This document shows, piece by piece, positions 1 to 7,773 of a stretch of DNA of 46,675 nucleotides. Position numbers and translations under genes: made by a program. Position 1 is the first letter of the stretch. Every line of letters starts with the position of its first letter. Origin of the DNA: Mariniphaga sp. (GTDB lineage: Bacteria > Bacteroidota > Bacteroidia > Bacteroidales > Prolixibacteraceae); NCBI GenBank assembly GCA_019429205.1, contig JAHYIT010000025.1, forward strand, positions 1 through 46,675. The letters run 5' to 3'. Below the pieces are notes generated by a model. That model saw only the letters and a list, made by a program, of their open reading frames with translations. It was not told the origin of the DNA and did not search any database.

Positions 1-758
1 AACTTCGCCACCTCTTTTTCATTGGTGGAAACGGCCACAAAATGGTTTTTTACGAAACCTTCATCTTTGGCAGCTTTCAGAAACCAGTCACGTGCCGTGT
101 TGGCGTTGGTCATGGTTTCCTGGGTGGTAAATGTTTTCGATGCCACGATAAACAGGGTAGTTTCGGGATTTACTTTTTTCAACGTCTCGGCAATGTGCGT
201 TCCGTCCACGTTGGAAACAAAATGCAGGTTGAGGTGATTTTTATAGGGTTTCAGCGCTTCGGTCACCATCAGCGGACCGAGGTCTGAACCGCCGATGCCA
301 ATATTCACCACATCGGTAATGGCTTCGCCCGTAAAACCTTTCCACTGGCCCAAAATTACTTTTTCAGAAAAAATTTTCATCTGATCGAGCACCGCATTCA
401 CTTCCGGCATCACATCCTGTCCATCAACCAAAACGGGAATATTACTGCGATTTCGTAAAGCCACATGCAACACAGCCCGATTTTCGGTGGCATTTATTTT
501 TTCACCCAAAAACATACTTTCAATGGCGTCTTTCAGACCACATTCACCCGCCAGTTTAACAAGCAAATCACGTACTTTGTCGTCCACTATATTTTTTGAA
601 AAATCAATAAGAATATCTTCAAACTTTAATGCATATTTCTGAAAACGATCGGCATCATTTGCAAAAATATCTTTCATGTGGGCACCTTCGAACCCGAAAT
701 AATACTCTTCCAGTTTTTCCCAGGCGGTTGTGGTTGTTGGATTTATTTTTGGCAACAT
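1..758 (-). CDS. pgi: Glucose-6-phosphate isomerase, 5' portion (runs off the window)
   Basis: Interconverts glucose 6-phosphate and fructose 6-phosphate in glycolysis, in the cytoplasm. I translated the minus strand from the ATG at 756-758. The protein begins [16 protein letters not shown] and stays open to base 1, giving 252 codons, a little under half of the usual ~550-residue enzyme. The N-terminus matches the bacterial PGI pattern (INPT..TAW, then DRF.K and a YSKN-like stretch), and the phosphate-binding GIGGSDLGP motif lies near bases 275-300. The C-terminal half with the catalytic Glu/His/Lys is outside the window. A TAnnTTTG promoter element at 854-861 lies between this gene and the upstream aldo/keto reductase, so it probably has its own transcript with a ~90-nt leader containing a hairpin. 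Confidence 0.95.
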   Translation of the reverse strand, partial: MLPKINPTTTTAWEKLEEYYFGFEGAHMKDIFANDADRFQKYALKFEDILIDFSKNIVDDKVRDLLVKLAGECGLKDAIESMFLGEKINATENRAVLHVALRNRSNIPVLVDGQDVMPEVNAVLDQMKIFSEKVILGQWKGFTGEAITDVVNIGIGGSDLGPLMVTEALKPYKNHLNLHFVSNVDGTHIAETLKKVNPETTLFIVASKTFTTQETMTNANTARDWFLKAAKDEGFVKNHFVAVSTNEKEVAK

Positions 759-815
759 ATTTTTATTTTTTATGATGGTTTCGAAAACAAAATCAGTTTA
801 TAAAAATTAAAGTCT

Positions 816-840
816 ATGGTATGACTTTGAGTGATACCAT
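816..840 (-). other. Hairpin in the presumed pgi 5' leader
   Basis: A perfect 7-bp inverted repeat (816-822 with 834-840, ATGGTAT/ATACCAT) with an 11-nt loop. It lies just downstream of the promoter element at 854-861 on the minus strand, so it would sit near the 5' end of the pgi transcript. It could stabilise the message. It could also be a weak terminator for the upstream reductase gene, although no clean U-tract follows. Confidence 0.35.
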
Positions 841-853
841 GACGAATAAGCTG

Positions 854-861
854 CAAAGATA
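854..861 (-). promoter_or_regulatory. Bacteroidota -7 promoter element upstream of pgi
   Basis: The minus strand reads TATCTTTG, an exact match to the TAnnTTTG element used by the primary sigma factor of Bacteroidota. It is about 95 nt before the pgi ATG and after the stop of the preceding gene on that strand. I do not see a convincing -33 TTTG at the expected distance. Confidence 0.6.
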
Positions 862-910
862 ATTTTTTGAAAAGATTCCGGGTTATCCGTAAAATAAGCT
901 TAATCAATTT

Positions 911-1915
911 TTAAGCTTCCTGCCGTTTAAAATATTCCACTTTGCCGGTGAGGGCGATATCCTTAACTTTTTCGATAAGAGCCATTCGTTGCTCTTCGGA
1001 ATATTTTGAAAAAGAGCGCGCCAGAGCAATTTTTTCGCGCATAAATGTGGCATTCTCATTTCCTGAAATAAGAACCGAAACCGGTAATGACCATACAAAA
1101 TACAGGGCTTCTTTAATGCTCAGGTAATTGGGAATAATGGGATCGTCGCTGGTCCAGTTGGCCCGTTCCTTTTTGGCGAAAAACCGTCCATCGGCCAGCG
1201 ATTTGATAGCCAAAATTCCCAGATTGCGATCCAGCGCTTTGGGCATTACATTTTCAGTAAAACTGAAATAGGATGGATCAAGCACATTTACCGGCATTAA
1301 AATGCCATCGAATAAATCGCTTTTTTCAGTCTGTTCCAACATGCGCGTATGGGCAAACGGATTTTGGTGCCCGGTGAACCCGATATACTTAATTTTCCCC
1401 TGCTCTTTGGCTTTCAAAAGTACCTCCAGCACTCCGTTCGAAATGCGATCGTCCACATCCTGCGGGGTACGTATGGCATGCACCTGGTATAAATCTATCT
1501 GATCGACTTTGAGTCTTTTCAACGAACCGTCCAGATGTTCCTGCACAGTTTTTGCATCGGGGCCGGTAGTTTTGGTCATCAGAAAGATTAAATCGCGGTA
1601 TTTCGGTGTGAGATATTTTCCGTAACGCTCTTCGGAAACTCCCTTTGAATAACTTTCAGCCGTATCGAAAAACCGAACACCACCTTCAAGTGAAGCTTCA
1701 ATCACTTCCTGCGCATCGCGTTCGGTAGTCCAGCCAACGTGAAAACCGCCTGTGCCGAGCATGGTAACGTATTCACCAGTACCGCCAAATTTCCTTTTCG
1801 GAAGTACTTCACCAAGCCGGTCACTTTCGGAATTTTTCCCAAAAGCAGCACTGCTGACGGTTAAACCGGCCGTTAACCCTGCCAGCGATTTTAAAAATGT
1901 TCTCCTGTCTGCCAT
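911..1915 (-). CDS. Tat-exported aldo/keto reductase
   Basis: An NAD(P)H-dependent aldo/keto reductase family protein, 334 residues. The N-terminus carries a twin-arginine signal (RRTFLKS at residues 4-10, then a hydrophobic Ala/Gly-rich stretch to about 26), so it is probably exported folded with its cofactor. The family tetrad is visible as Asp84, Tyr89 (FFDTAESY), Lys115 and His146 (QVHA). Tat-targeted AKRs of this type are common in Bacteroidota, usually of unknown substrate. It precedes pgi on the same strand, but an intervening promoter-like element argues against strict co-transcription. The ATG at 1913-1915 fits directly before the Tat motif. The enzyme family is clear; the physiological substrate cannot be told from sequence. 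Confidence 0.88.
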   Translation of the reverse strand: MADRRTFLKSLAGLTAGLTVSSAAFGKNSESDRLGEVLPKRKFGGTGEYVTMLGTGGFHVGWTTERDAQEVIEASLEGGVRFFDTAESYSKGVSEERYGKYLTPKYRDLIFLMTKTTGPDAKTVQEHLDGSLKRLKVDQIDLYQVHAIRTPQDVDDRISNGVLEVLLKAKEQGKIKYIGFTGHQNPFAHTRMLEQTEKSDLFDGILMPVNVLDPSYFSFTENVMPKALDRNLGILAIKSLADGRFFAKKERANWTSDDPIIPNYLSIKEALYFVWSLPVSVLISGNENATFMREKIALARSFSKYSEEQRMALIEKVKDIALTGKVEYFKRQEA

Positions 1916-2105
1916 AATATTAGTTTTTGATGATGTAGTATTATATACCCTTATACTGAGAAAATGTTTAAATTTCGGGAAAGAAAATTTTCAATTCGAA
2001 AATATTTACAATTAATCCCTGACAATTTGGAACGAATGGCATTTGGCCTGATATGATTAAAAACGATTTACCTTATCCACGGTTCAGAAAGTGTCCAAAA
2101 AGTAG

Positions 2106-2113
2106 TAAATTCG
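2106..2113 (+). promoter_or_regulatory. Possible -7 promoter element for the ECF sigma gene
   Basis: TAAATTCG, one mismatch from TAnnTTTG, lies 9 nt before the sigma-factor ATG. If used, the transcript would have almost no leader. The match is imperfect and the -33 box is not evident. Confidence 0.3.
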
Positions 2114-2122
2114 CATAATATA

Positions 2123-2731
2123 ATGAACAAGGAGGAAATCAATATTATCGAAAGACTCAGGCAAGGGGACGAAGCAACATATATTATTGTCTTTCGGGAA
2201 TACTATGTTCCTTTATGTAATTATGCCAGAAGGTATCTGGGACGCAAAGATTTGGCGGAAGATATTGTTTCCGAAACTTTTTTCAATATCTGGAACCGCA
2301 GAATTACATTAGACATAAAGGTTTCGCTGAAATCCTACCTTTTTCAGGCCGTTTGTAAAAATTCGCTCAACTACTTACGCAAACATAAAAAGGAGGAAAT
2401 GCTCGAGGATTTTCTTCTGAAACACAACGACGAAATGGAAGCCTTTTCGAATAAAATCAACGATACCCCTTCTGATTTTTTAATGATAAAAGACCTTGGG
2501 GAAAAAATAAAACAAGGCATTGAACAGCTGCCTCCACAGCAAAAAACCACCTTTAAACTTAAACGATACGAAGGCAAAAAAAACAAAGAAATTGCCGAAA
2601 TTATGGGTCTTTCGGTAAAAACGGTGGAAATGCACATGGCAAAAGCAATGCTTTCATTGAGAAACTACCTGAAAGATTATGCACCTGTTGGTCTCCTGAT
2701 TTTACTTTTAAAAAATTTCTTTAATTTTTGA
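2123..2731 (+). CDS. ECF-type RNA polymerase sigma factor (Bacteroidota SusC/FecR-associated class)
   Basis: A 202-residue sigma-70-family factor with only regions 2 and 4, typical of ECF sigma factors. Region 2 spans roughly residues 23-90 (LAEDIVSETFFNIW is the region 2.2 signature). Region 4 spans about 138-185 with a helix-turn-helix (KEIAEIMGLSVKTVEMH). The hydrophobic C-terminal tail is common in this Bacteroidota class, which normally works with a FecR anti-sigma and an STN-bearing TonB-dependent receptor. Here no fecR follows. The gene is instead followed by a secreted protein and the SusC/SusD genes, while the only FecR in view is at 26179-27180. The 31-bp motif at 2785-2815, repeated before fecR, is a plausible target. 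The sigma class is sure; the partnership is inferred. Confidence 0.93.
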   Translation: MNKEEINIIERLRQGDEATYIIVFREYYVPLCNYARRYLGRKDLAEDIVSETFFNIWNRRITLDIKVSLKSYLFQAVCKNSLNYLRKHKKEEMLEDFLLKHNDEMEAFSNKINDTPSDFLMIKDLGEKIKQGIEQLPPQQKTTFKLKRYEGKKNKEIAEIMGLSVKTVEMHMAKAMLSLRNYLKDYAPVGLLILLLKNFFNF

Positions 2732-2784
2732 TATCCCTTAAAGGCATTTTTCATTCAATTTCTTCACACAAATCTCCAGTTCCC

Positions 2785-2815
2785 ATACAGGGTTTTTTTT
2801 TCAGTGTGCATCTCA
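2785..2815 (+). promoter_or_regulatory. Candidate ECF-sigma promoter, copy A
   Basis: A two-part element: ATACAGGG plus a T-run (GGG at 2790-2792), then CATCTCA at 2809-2815, with 16 nt between GGG and CATCTCA. The same two blocks with the same 16-nt interval occur at 26130-26160 before fecR. It lies between the sigma gene and the first secreted-protein gene, about 45 nt before that ATG, where a -35/-10 pair would be expected. It does not resemble TAnnTTTG. Recognition by the adjacent sigma factor is inference. Confidence 0.6.
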
Positions 2816-2859
2816 CATCTAAGAGATTTTAATATTTAACAACTAAAAAACTAATTATT

Positions 2860-4047
2860 ATGAGGAAATTTACTTTACTTTTTATTTTAGTAATTTTTAC
2901 CACCTGGTCTTATGCACAGACCATTCATGGTGTTAGCTGGGTGAACTGGGGCAACGAACCCGATTATGAAGATGTTACCGGCTATGCTGACAATCCTTAC
3001 GACAATCCGAAGGTTACGGTTTACAAAGCGCCTGCCGTCTGGACTCCTGTTGCAGATGTTGCTTCTTTTGACGCAACCTGGGAATTGCTGGGTGATGCCC
3101 ACATGATTGCCAATCCTACAAATACTAACGGTGGCGATTTATACGATTTGGATGGCGATGCCACATTTGGCGCATCGTGGAAAGGGGTTCACGATGGAGA
3201 GAATTTTTATGTACTGATAAAATACCTCGACATCAATGGTTTGGCCGATGCAGGTACACGTACTTTTGAAATTATGGCACAACCAACCAGCCCGGTTCGA
3301 CATGAACCTACTTTTGTGGCTTCATCAGACAGTACCGCCGAAAATACCTTCAGCGGTGAAAATCTGGTATTGAATTACCAGAACCAGTCTTATGCAAGGG
3401 CCGTTGAACTGGGTGGTGGAAAAGCCGTTTTTGCCGATGGCTTTGTAACTGCTTATGAAGCGTCGGCAGGAATAGTAAAAAATGAATGGCAACCGTTTTA
3501 TATTGCCGGCTGGAGCAATAATCAGGCTGGTTTGGAAGCTCTTTTGGATGCAGACCATTTCTGGAATGAAACGGATGGTGTAATCAGAGCAGTTATGGTT
3601 ATGTCGCTTGATGGTGCTTTATCGTATCCTGCTGATCCTGCAAATCTTGCCGGTGAGCGGAAGGCACTACTGGTAGGTGAAACTTTTGCTTTCGATGTAA
3701 AATCGAACGCCAAAAAAGATGCTGAGAACGTTGAATATTTCTGGTCAGCCGATAAAAACAACGGGTATGCTTCCAACTTTTACAGCGGTCATGTAACCCT
3801 TTCGAACGACATAGTAACCAGCACCAGAAACCTGAAAGCACAGCAGGGCACAAGGGTTTACATCCACAACGGAATTCTTCATGTAAAAGGAGGACAACCT
3901 GTTGATCTGGAAGTTTACAGTGTTTTAGGCGCACGTTTGAAATCAGCTAAGAATGTAAGCAGACTTTCTATGCAGGATATGCAAAACGGTATTTATCTGA
4001 TTCGTATAAACAACGAGCGCGAAGCAACAAAGGTGGTTAAATATTAA
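2860..4047 (+). CDS. Secreted beta-rich glycan-binding-like protein with T9SS C-terminal sorting domain
   Basis: 395 residues. A Sec signal peptide (MRKFTLLFILVIF..., cleavage near SYAQ at residue 20) is followed by an ~300-residue region with a GASWKGVHDGENFYVLIKYLD stretch near residues 108-130 that resembles the core strands of CBM9-like/DOMON-type sugar-binding folds. The last ~70 residues form a type A T9SS tail (QPVDLEVYSVLGARL, NGIYLIRI, ending in TKVVKY). It is probably exported through the outer membrane and attached at the surface or released. It is the first gene after candidate promoter copy A and is followed by a strong terminator, so it may be expressed at a higher level than the SusCD genes. 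The T9SS tail is clear; binding-domain identity is tentative. Confidence 0.75.
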   Translation: MRKFTLLFILVIFTTWSYAQTIHGVSWVNWGNEPDYEDVTGYADNPYDNPKVTVYKAPAVWTPVADVASFDATWELLGDAHMIANPTNTNGGDLYDLDGDATFGASWKGVHDGENFYVLIKYLDINGLADAGTRTFEIMAQPTSPVRHEPTFVASSDSTAENTFSGENLVLNYQNQSYARAVELGGGKAVFADGFVTAYEASAGIVKNEWQPFYIAGWSNNQAGLEALLDADHFWNETDGVIRAVMVMSLDGALSYPADPANLAGERKALLVGETFAFDVKSNAKKDAENVEYFWSADKNNGYASNFYSGHVTLSNDIVTSTRNLKAQQGTRVYIHNGILHVKGGQPVDLEVYSVLGARLKSAKNVSRLSMQDMQNGIYLIRINNEREATKVVKY

Positions 4048-4066
4048 AACAGGGTAATAAAAATTA

Positions 4067-4100
4067 CAAAGGCTACCCATAAAAAGGTAGCCTTTGTTTT
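4067..4100 (+). terminator. Rho-independent terminator or attenuator after the first locus gene
   Basis: A perfect 11-bp stem (4067-4077 with 4086-4096) with an 8-nt loop is followed by TTTT. It sits 19 nt after the stop of the secreted-protein gene and before the small TPR-like gene and susC. It should split the locus into a short and a long transcript unless read through. Confidence 0.8.
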
Positions 4101-4144
4101 GAAACCCGAAAAATAAAACTGTTAGAAATGAATATTTTCAGCGA

Positions 4145-4573
4145 ATGATTGTATCAGGATATGCATCCCACGTTTTGCATTATTTTCTGCTCAGCCCTCA
4201 GAAAAAGCTGGAAAACAACGACATGAAAACAATACTTTATGCTTTGCAGAAAGGAAAACATTATAACCTTGCAAAAGAATTTAAAGGCATAATTGAGGGA
4301 GAATTTTCAGTGAAACTTGAACAATTCTCCGAAGCAATGGACACCCTTGAATTTTATAATCAACAAATAAAAGACAATTCAAACGGAGCTTCGTTTGCAC
4401 AAAGAGGAAAATTTTACGCAAAACTATGTGAACAGGATTTGGCAAACAGGGATTTAGGCCAGTCAATGCGTTTGGATCCCTGTAATCCTGATGCAACGTT
4501 CCAAAAACTCCTGATTCATTTCGACAAGGAAAATACAAACCAGGTGATAGCACTGATTGAAAACATGAATTAA
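4145..4573 (+). CDS. Small TPR-like protein of unknown function
   Basis: 142 residues from 4145, or 116 from the internal ATG at 4223 (MKTILYALQKGKHYNL), which gives a more natural cytoplasmic N-terminus; the first 26 residues look unconserved. The body is helical, and residues 85-140 resemble tetratricopeptide repeats (ASFAQRGKFYAKLCEQDLANRD, then RLDPCNPDA). There is no signal peptide or membrane segment. It lies between a terminator and the SusC gene, 34 nt before the latter. I do not recognise a named family; a protein-interaction role is the only suggestion the fold allows. Confidence 0.5.
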   Translation: MIVSGYASHVLHYFLLSPQKKLENNDMKTILYALQKGKHYNLAKEFKGIIEGEFSVKLEQFSEAMDTLEFYNQQIKDNSNGASFAQRGKFYAKLCEQDLANRDLGQSMRLDPCNPDATFQKLLIHFDKENTNQVIALIENMN

Positions 4574-4607
4574 AAACCAAAATACCGAATGTTATAAATT
4601 ATTAATA

Positions 4608-7600
4608 ATGAACGTAAAAATTATGAAAAAAAGACTCATGTGGAAAGCATTGTTACTGCTTTTTGCAGTAATACTGCAAAGCGCCGTTTTGTATGCCCAG
4701 CAAACCGTTACCGGCCTGGTAATGGATGGAGCATCGGGCGAAGCGCTGATTGGAGCTACGGTAATAATTAAAGGTACAACAACCGGTACCGTTGCCGATG
4801 TTGACGGAAGATACTCACTGAATGTGCCCAATCTTCAGGACACACTTGTTTTTTCTTTTGTAGGTTTTACCAACCTTGAAGTACCCATTTCGGGAAGAAC
4901 AACTATTGATGTCCAGCTTCAGGAAAGTGAAATCATGTTATCTGAAATGGTTGTGATTGGATACGGCACGGTAAAAAAATCGGACCTTACCGGCTCCATC
5001 GCAGTTGTTTCTTCGGAAGAACTGAACCGGATCCCAGCCAGTAACTTTACCCGCGCTTTGCAGGGACGAGCTCCGGGCGTAATGGTTTCGCAATCGGGAA
5101 GCCCCGGAAGCAGCGCCCAAATCAGGGTAAGGGGTATTGGTTCCATAAACCAGAATCCAAACCCGATTTATGTTATTGACGGTATAATTACAGGTGGACT
5201 TGGAAACCTGAACCCGACTGACATCGAGTCCATTCAGGTTCTTAAAGATGCTTCGGCTGCTGCAATCTACGGTGCTGATGGTGCCAACGGAGTAATTATA
5301 ATTACCACCAAACGCGGAGAAAAAGGAAAACCCAAAGTTTCACTTTCAAGTTATCTGACAATAAACAGGGTTCCCCGGCAGTTTGAGGTGATGAATGCCG
5401 ATGAATATGCTGACTTCTACTCCACTTTACTTCAGGAAAACAACGTAGCTGTTCCGGTAGCCTACCAGGATCATTTTCGCCAGTGGTATTATGGCGTAGG
5501 CTGGCAGGAAGGTACCGAATGGCAAAACGAAGTTAACCGTGTTGGTCTTGCCCAAAACCATTATATCCGTATTTCGGGAGGTGGCGAAGAATCCAACTAT
5601 TCAGTTTCGCTGAACAATTCAAATGAACAGGGAATTTTGCTGGCTTCGGCTGCCAACCGGTACAGCCTGCGTGCCAACTCCGATTTCAATATTGGAAAAT
5701 ACATTAAAATTGGAGAAACGCTTAGCCTGAGCAGAACCATTTCTCAAAGCCCGACTACATATCAGGGGAATCCCTGGCAGGTCACTTTAATTACCTCACC
5801 GCTTATGCGCATGCACAACGAGAACAACAAAGGCGGTTTCGAAGGGCCACAAGTTCCATATGAATATATGATGCCCGACGGAACGACAGAAATTGTAGGC
5901 AACACCGGCTACAACGACAAACCCAACCCGCGGGGCCCCATGGAAATTGGCGACGACTACAGCTTTAACAACAACGTACTGGCAAGTATTTATGTGGAAG
6001 TAAAGCCGGTTAAATGGCTTACCTACAAAATAACCCCGGCTGTGGAAGGTTTTTTCAGCCGCTCAAAATTCTGGTTCCCCGCTTTCGACATGGGTGTGAG
6101 AAGCCGTGGCCAGGCCGAACTAACCGAAAATTTCAACGAAAGCATAAACCTGTCCCTTGAAAACCAGGTTACCTTCAGTAACCAGTTCTACAAGCACAAC
6201 ATTACGGCAACGGCAGTACATCATGTTCGTAAAAACGAAGGAAATTCCATCAATGCCACAGCGCTTGGTTTTCCTTACGAGCAGTTGAATGTCATCAGCC
6301 AGTCGTTTGAGGATGGCCGCCAGGTACAGGGTTATTACAGTCCGTTTACCTCAGAATCGTACCTCGGGAGGGTGATTTACGATTACGACAGCAAATACCT
6401 GCTAACCGCAAGTATCAGGCGTGACGGAAACTCCCGTTTTGGCCCTGCAAATCGCTGGGGTACATTCCCTTCAGTTTCAGTGGCATGGAAAATTAATGAA
6501 GACTTTTTACAAAATGTAGATGAAATTTCGATGCTAAAATTACGTTTCGGTTGGGGCCAAACAGGAAACTCAGGCATCGGAAACTTTCAGTACCAGTCGT
6601 TGATCGACAACTTCACCCAGTTTTCTCCGGTATTTGGTGTCGATCAGCGCATGTTGCCTGCTTTAAATGTTGTACACAGTTTTGGTAACCCTTCCATCAA
6701 ATGGGAGGCTGCCGAAATGTCGAACTTTGGTTTCGATTTGAACATGTTTAACAATAAAGTACAGTTAAGTGCCGAATATTACATTAAAAACCAGGCCGAT
6801 CTGTTGGTAAAAATCCCCATGTCTGCTGCATTTGGCCGTGTGTCGGGTGCCGGCGATCCCTGGGTAAACCTGGGCGAAATTCAAAACCGCGGTTTCGAAT
6901 TTATCGGTACCTACCGGAAAATGGAAGGCGATTTTAATTATAATGTTTCAGCGAACCTGACTACTGTTAAAAACGAAGTAAAATACATACCGGGTGATAT
7001 AATTTCAGGAAATAACCTGACCACGCTCGGACACACCATCGGGAGTTTTTACGGGTATGTAGCCGAACGTATTCTTACTCCCGCAGATTTCAGTCAGGAC
7101 GAGAATAAAACTTACTTGCACGCATTGCCAGCAACAGGAAAACCAAGTCCCGGTGATTTGAAATTCAAAGATCTGAATAACGACGGAATAATTAACGACC
7201 TCGACAGAACCATAATTGGAAAAGCGGTTCCTGATTTAATTTACAGTTTGAATCTTGAAGCATTTTACCGGAATTTCGATATCTCACTTTTCTTTTACGG
7301 AATGCAAAACTACGAGGTATATAACCACCTGAGAGCTGCCATCGAAGGATTTTCCACACAGGATATGGGACACAACAAACTCCGTGATTATGCCATGAAT
7401 TATTACCGTGAAGACCGGCCGTCTGAGAAATACATCAGGGCAGATTTGAATAACACCAACCAAAACGACAGGCCTTCAACCTGGTTTTTGGAACATGGTT
7501 CGTTTTTAAGGCTTAAGGATGCGCAGTTGGGATATTCCCTGCCAAAATGGATGACAAACAACACCGGATTATCGCGGGCAAGAGTGTATGTAAATGCCAC

Positions 7601-7739
7601 AAATTTATTTACTTTAACCCAGTATTCAGGACGCGATCCGGAAGCGCCGACAATCAGCGGTCCGCTTAGCCCCGGAAACGATGGTGGTACTTATCCTGTT
7701 CCGCGTTCACTGACATTCGGAGTTCAGGTTGATTTTTAA
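4608..7739 (+). CDS. SusC-type TonB-dependent outer-membrane receptor (transporter type)
   Basis: 1043 residues. The preferred start is the in-frame ATG at 4623 (MKKRLMWKALLLLF), giving a good signal peptide ending near YAQ. Order: carboxypeptidase-regulatory-like beta-sandwich (TVTGLVMDGASGEALIGA... to ~residue 110), TonB-box-like segment before VVIGYGTVKKSDLTGS, plug domain (FTRALQGRAPGVMV, QIRVRGIGSI, VLKDASAAAIYG; ~115-235), then the 22-strand barrel ending LTFGVQVDF. It imports oligosaccharides with its SusD lid, encoded 34 nt downstream. It has no STN domain, unlike the paralog at 27351, so it is probably a pure transporter. By eye the barrels of the two proteins are about two thirds to three quarters identical, implying the same or a very similar ligand. 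Confidence 0.95.
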   Translation: MNVKIMKKRLMWKALLLLFAVILQSAVLYAQQTVTGLVMDGASGEALIGATVIIKGTTTGTVADVDGRYSLNVPNLQDTLVFSFVGFTNLEVPISGRTTIDVQLQESEIMLSEMVVIGYGTVKKSDLTGSIAVVSSEELNRIPASNFTRALQGRAPGVMVSQSGSPGSSAQIRVRGIGSINQNPNPIYVIDGIITGGLGNLNPTDIESIQVLKDASAAAIYGADGANGVIIITTKRGEKGKPKVSLSSYLTINRVPRQFEVMNADEYADFYSTLLQENNVAVPVAYQDHFRQWYYGVGWQEGTEWQNEVNRVGLAQNHYIRISGGGEESNYSVSLNNSNEQGILLASAANRYSLRANSDFNIGKYIKIGETLSLSRTISQSPTTYQGNPWQVTLITSPLMRMHNENNKGGFEGPQVPYEYMMPDGTTEIVGNTGYNDKPNPRGPMEIGDDYSFNNNVLASIYVEVKPVKWLTYKITPAVEGFFSRSKFWFPAFDMGVRSRGQAELTENFNESINLSLENQVTFSNQFYKHNITATAVHHVRKNEGNSINATALGFPYEQLNVISQSFEDGRQVQGYYSPFTSESYLGRVIYDYDSKYLLTASIRRDGNSRFGPANRWGTFPSVSVAWKINEDFLQNVDEISMLKLRFGWGQTGNSGIGNFQYQSLIDNFTQFSPVFGVDQRMLPALNVVHSFGNPSIKWEAAEMSNFGFDLNMFNNKVQLSAEYYIKNQADLLVKIPMSAAFGRVSGAGDPWVNLGEIQNRGFEFIGTYRKMEGDFNYNVSANLTTVKNEVKYIPGDIISGNNLTTLGHTIGSFYGYVAERILTPADFSQDENKTYLHALPATGKPSPGDLKFKDLNNDGIINDLDRTIIGKAVPDLIYSLNLEAFYRNFDISLFFYGMQNYEVYNHLRAAIEGFSTQDMGHNKLRDYAMNYYREDRPSEKYIRADLNNTNQNDRPSTWFLEHGSFLRLKDAQLGYSLPKWMTNNTGLSRARVYVNATNLFTLTQYSGRDPEAPTISGPLSPGNDGGTYPVPRSLTFGVQVDF

Positions 7740-7773
7740 CAGTTAAGTTTTAAAATTTAAAAAATACAATACC

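Noticed and set aside
12-287. Plus-strand open frames at the window start
   Set aside because: They lie opposite the pgi coding sequence, whose translation matches the PGI family closely.
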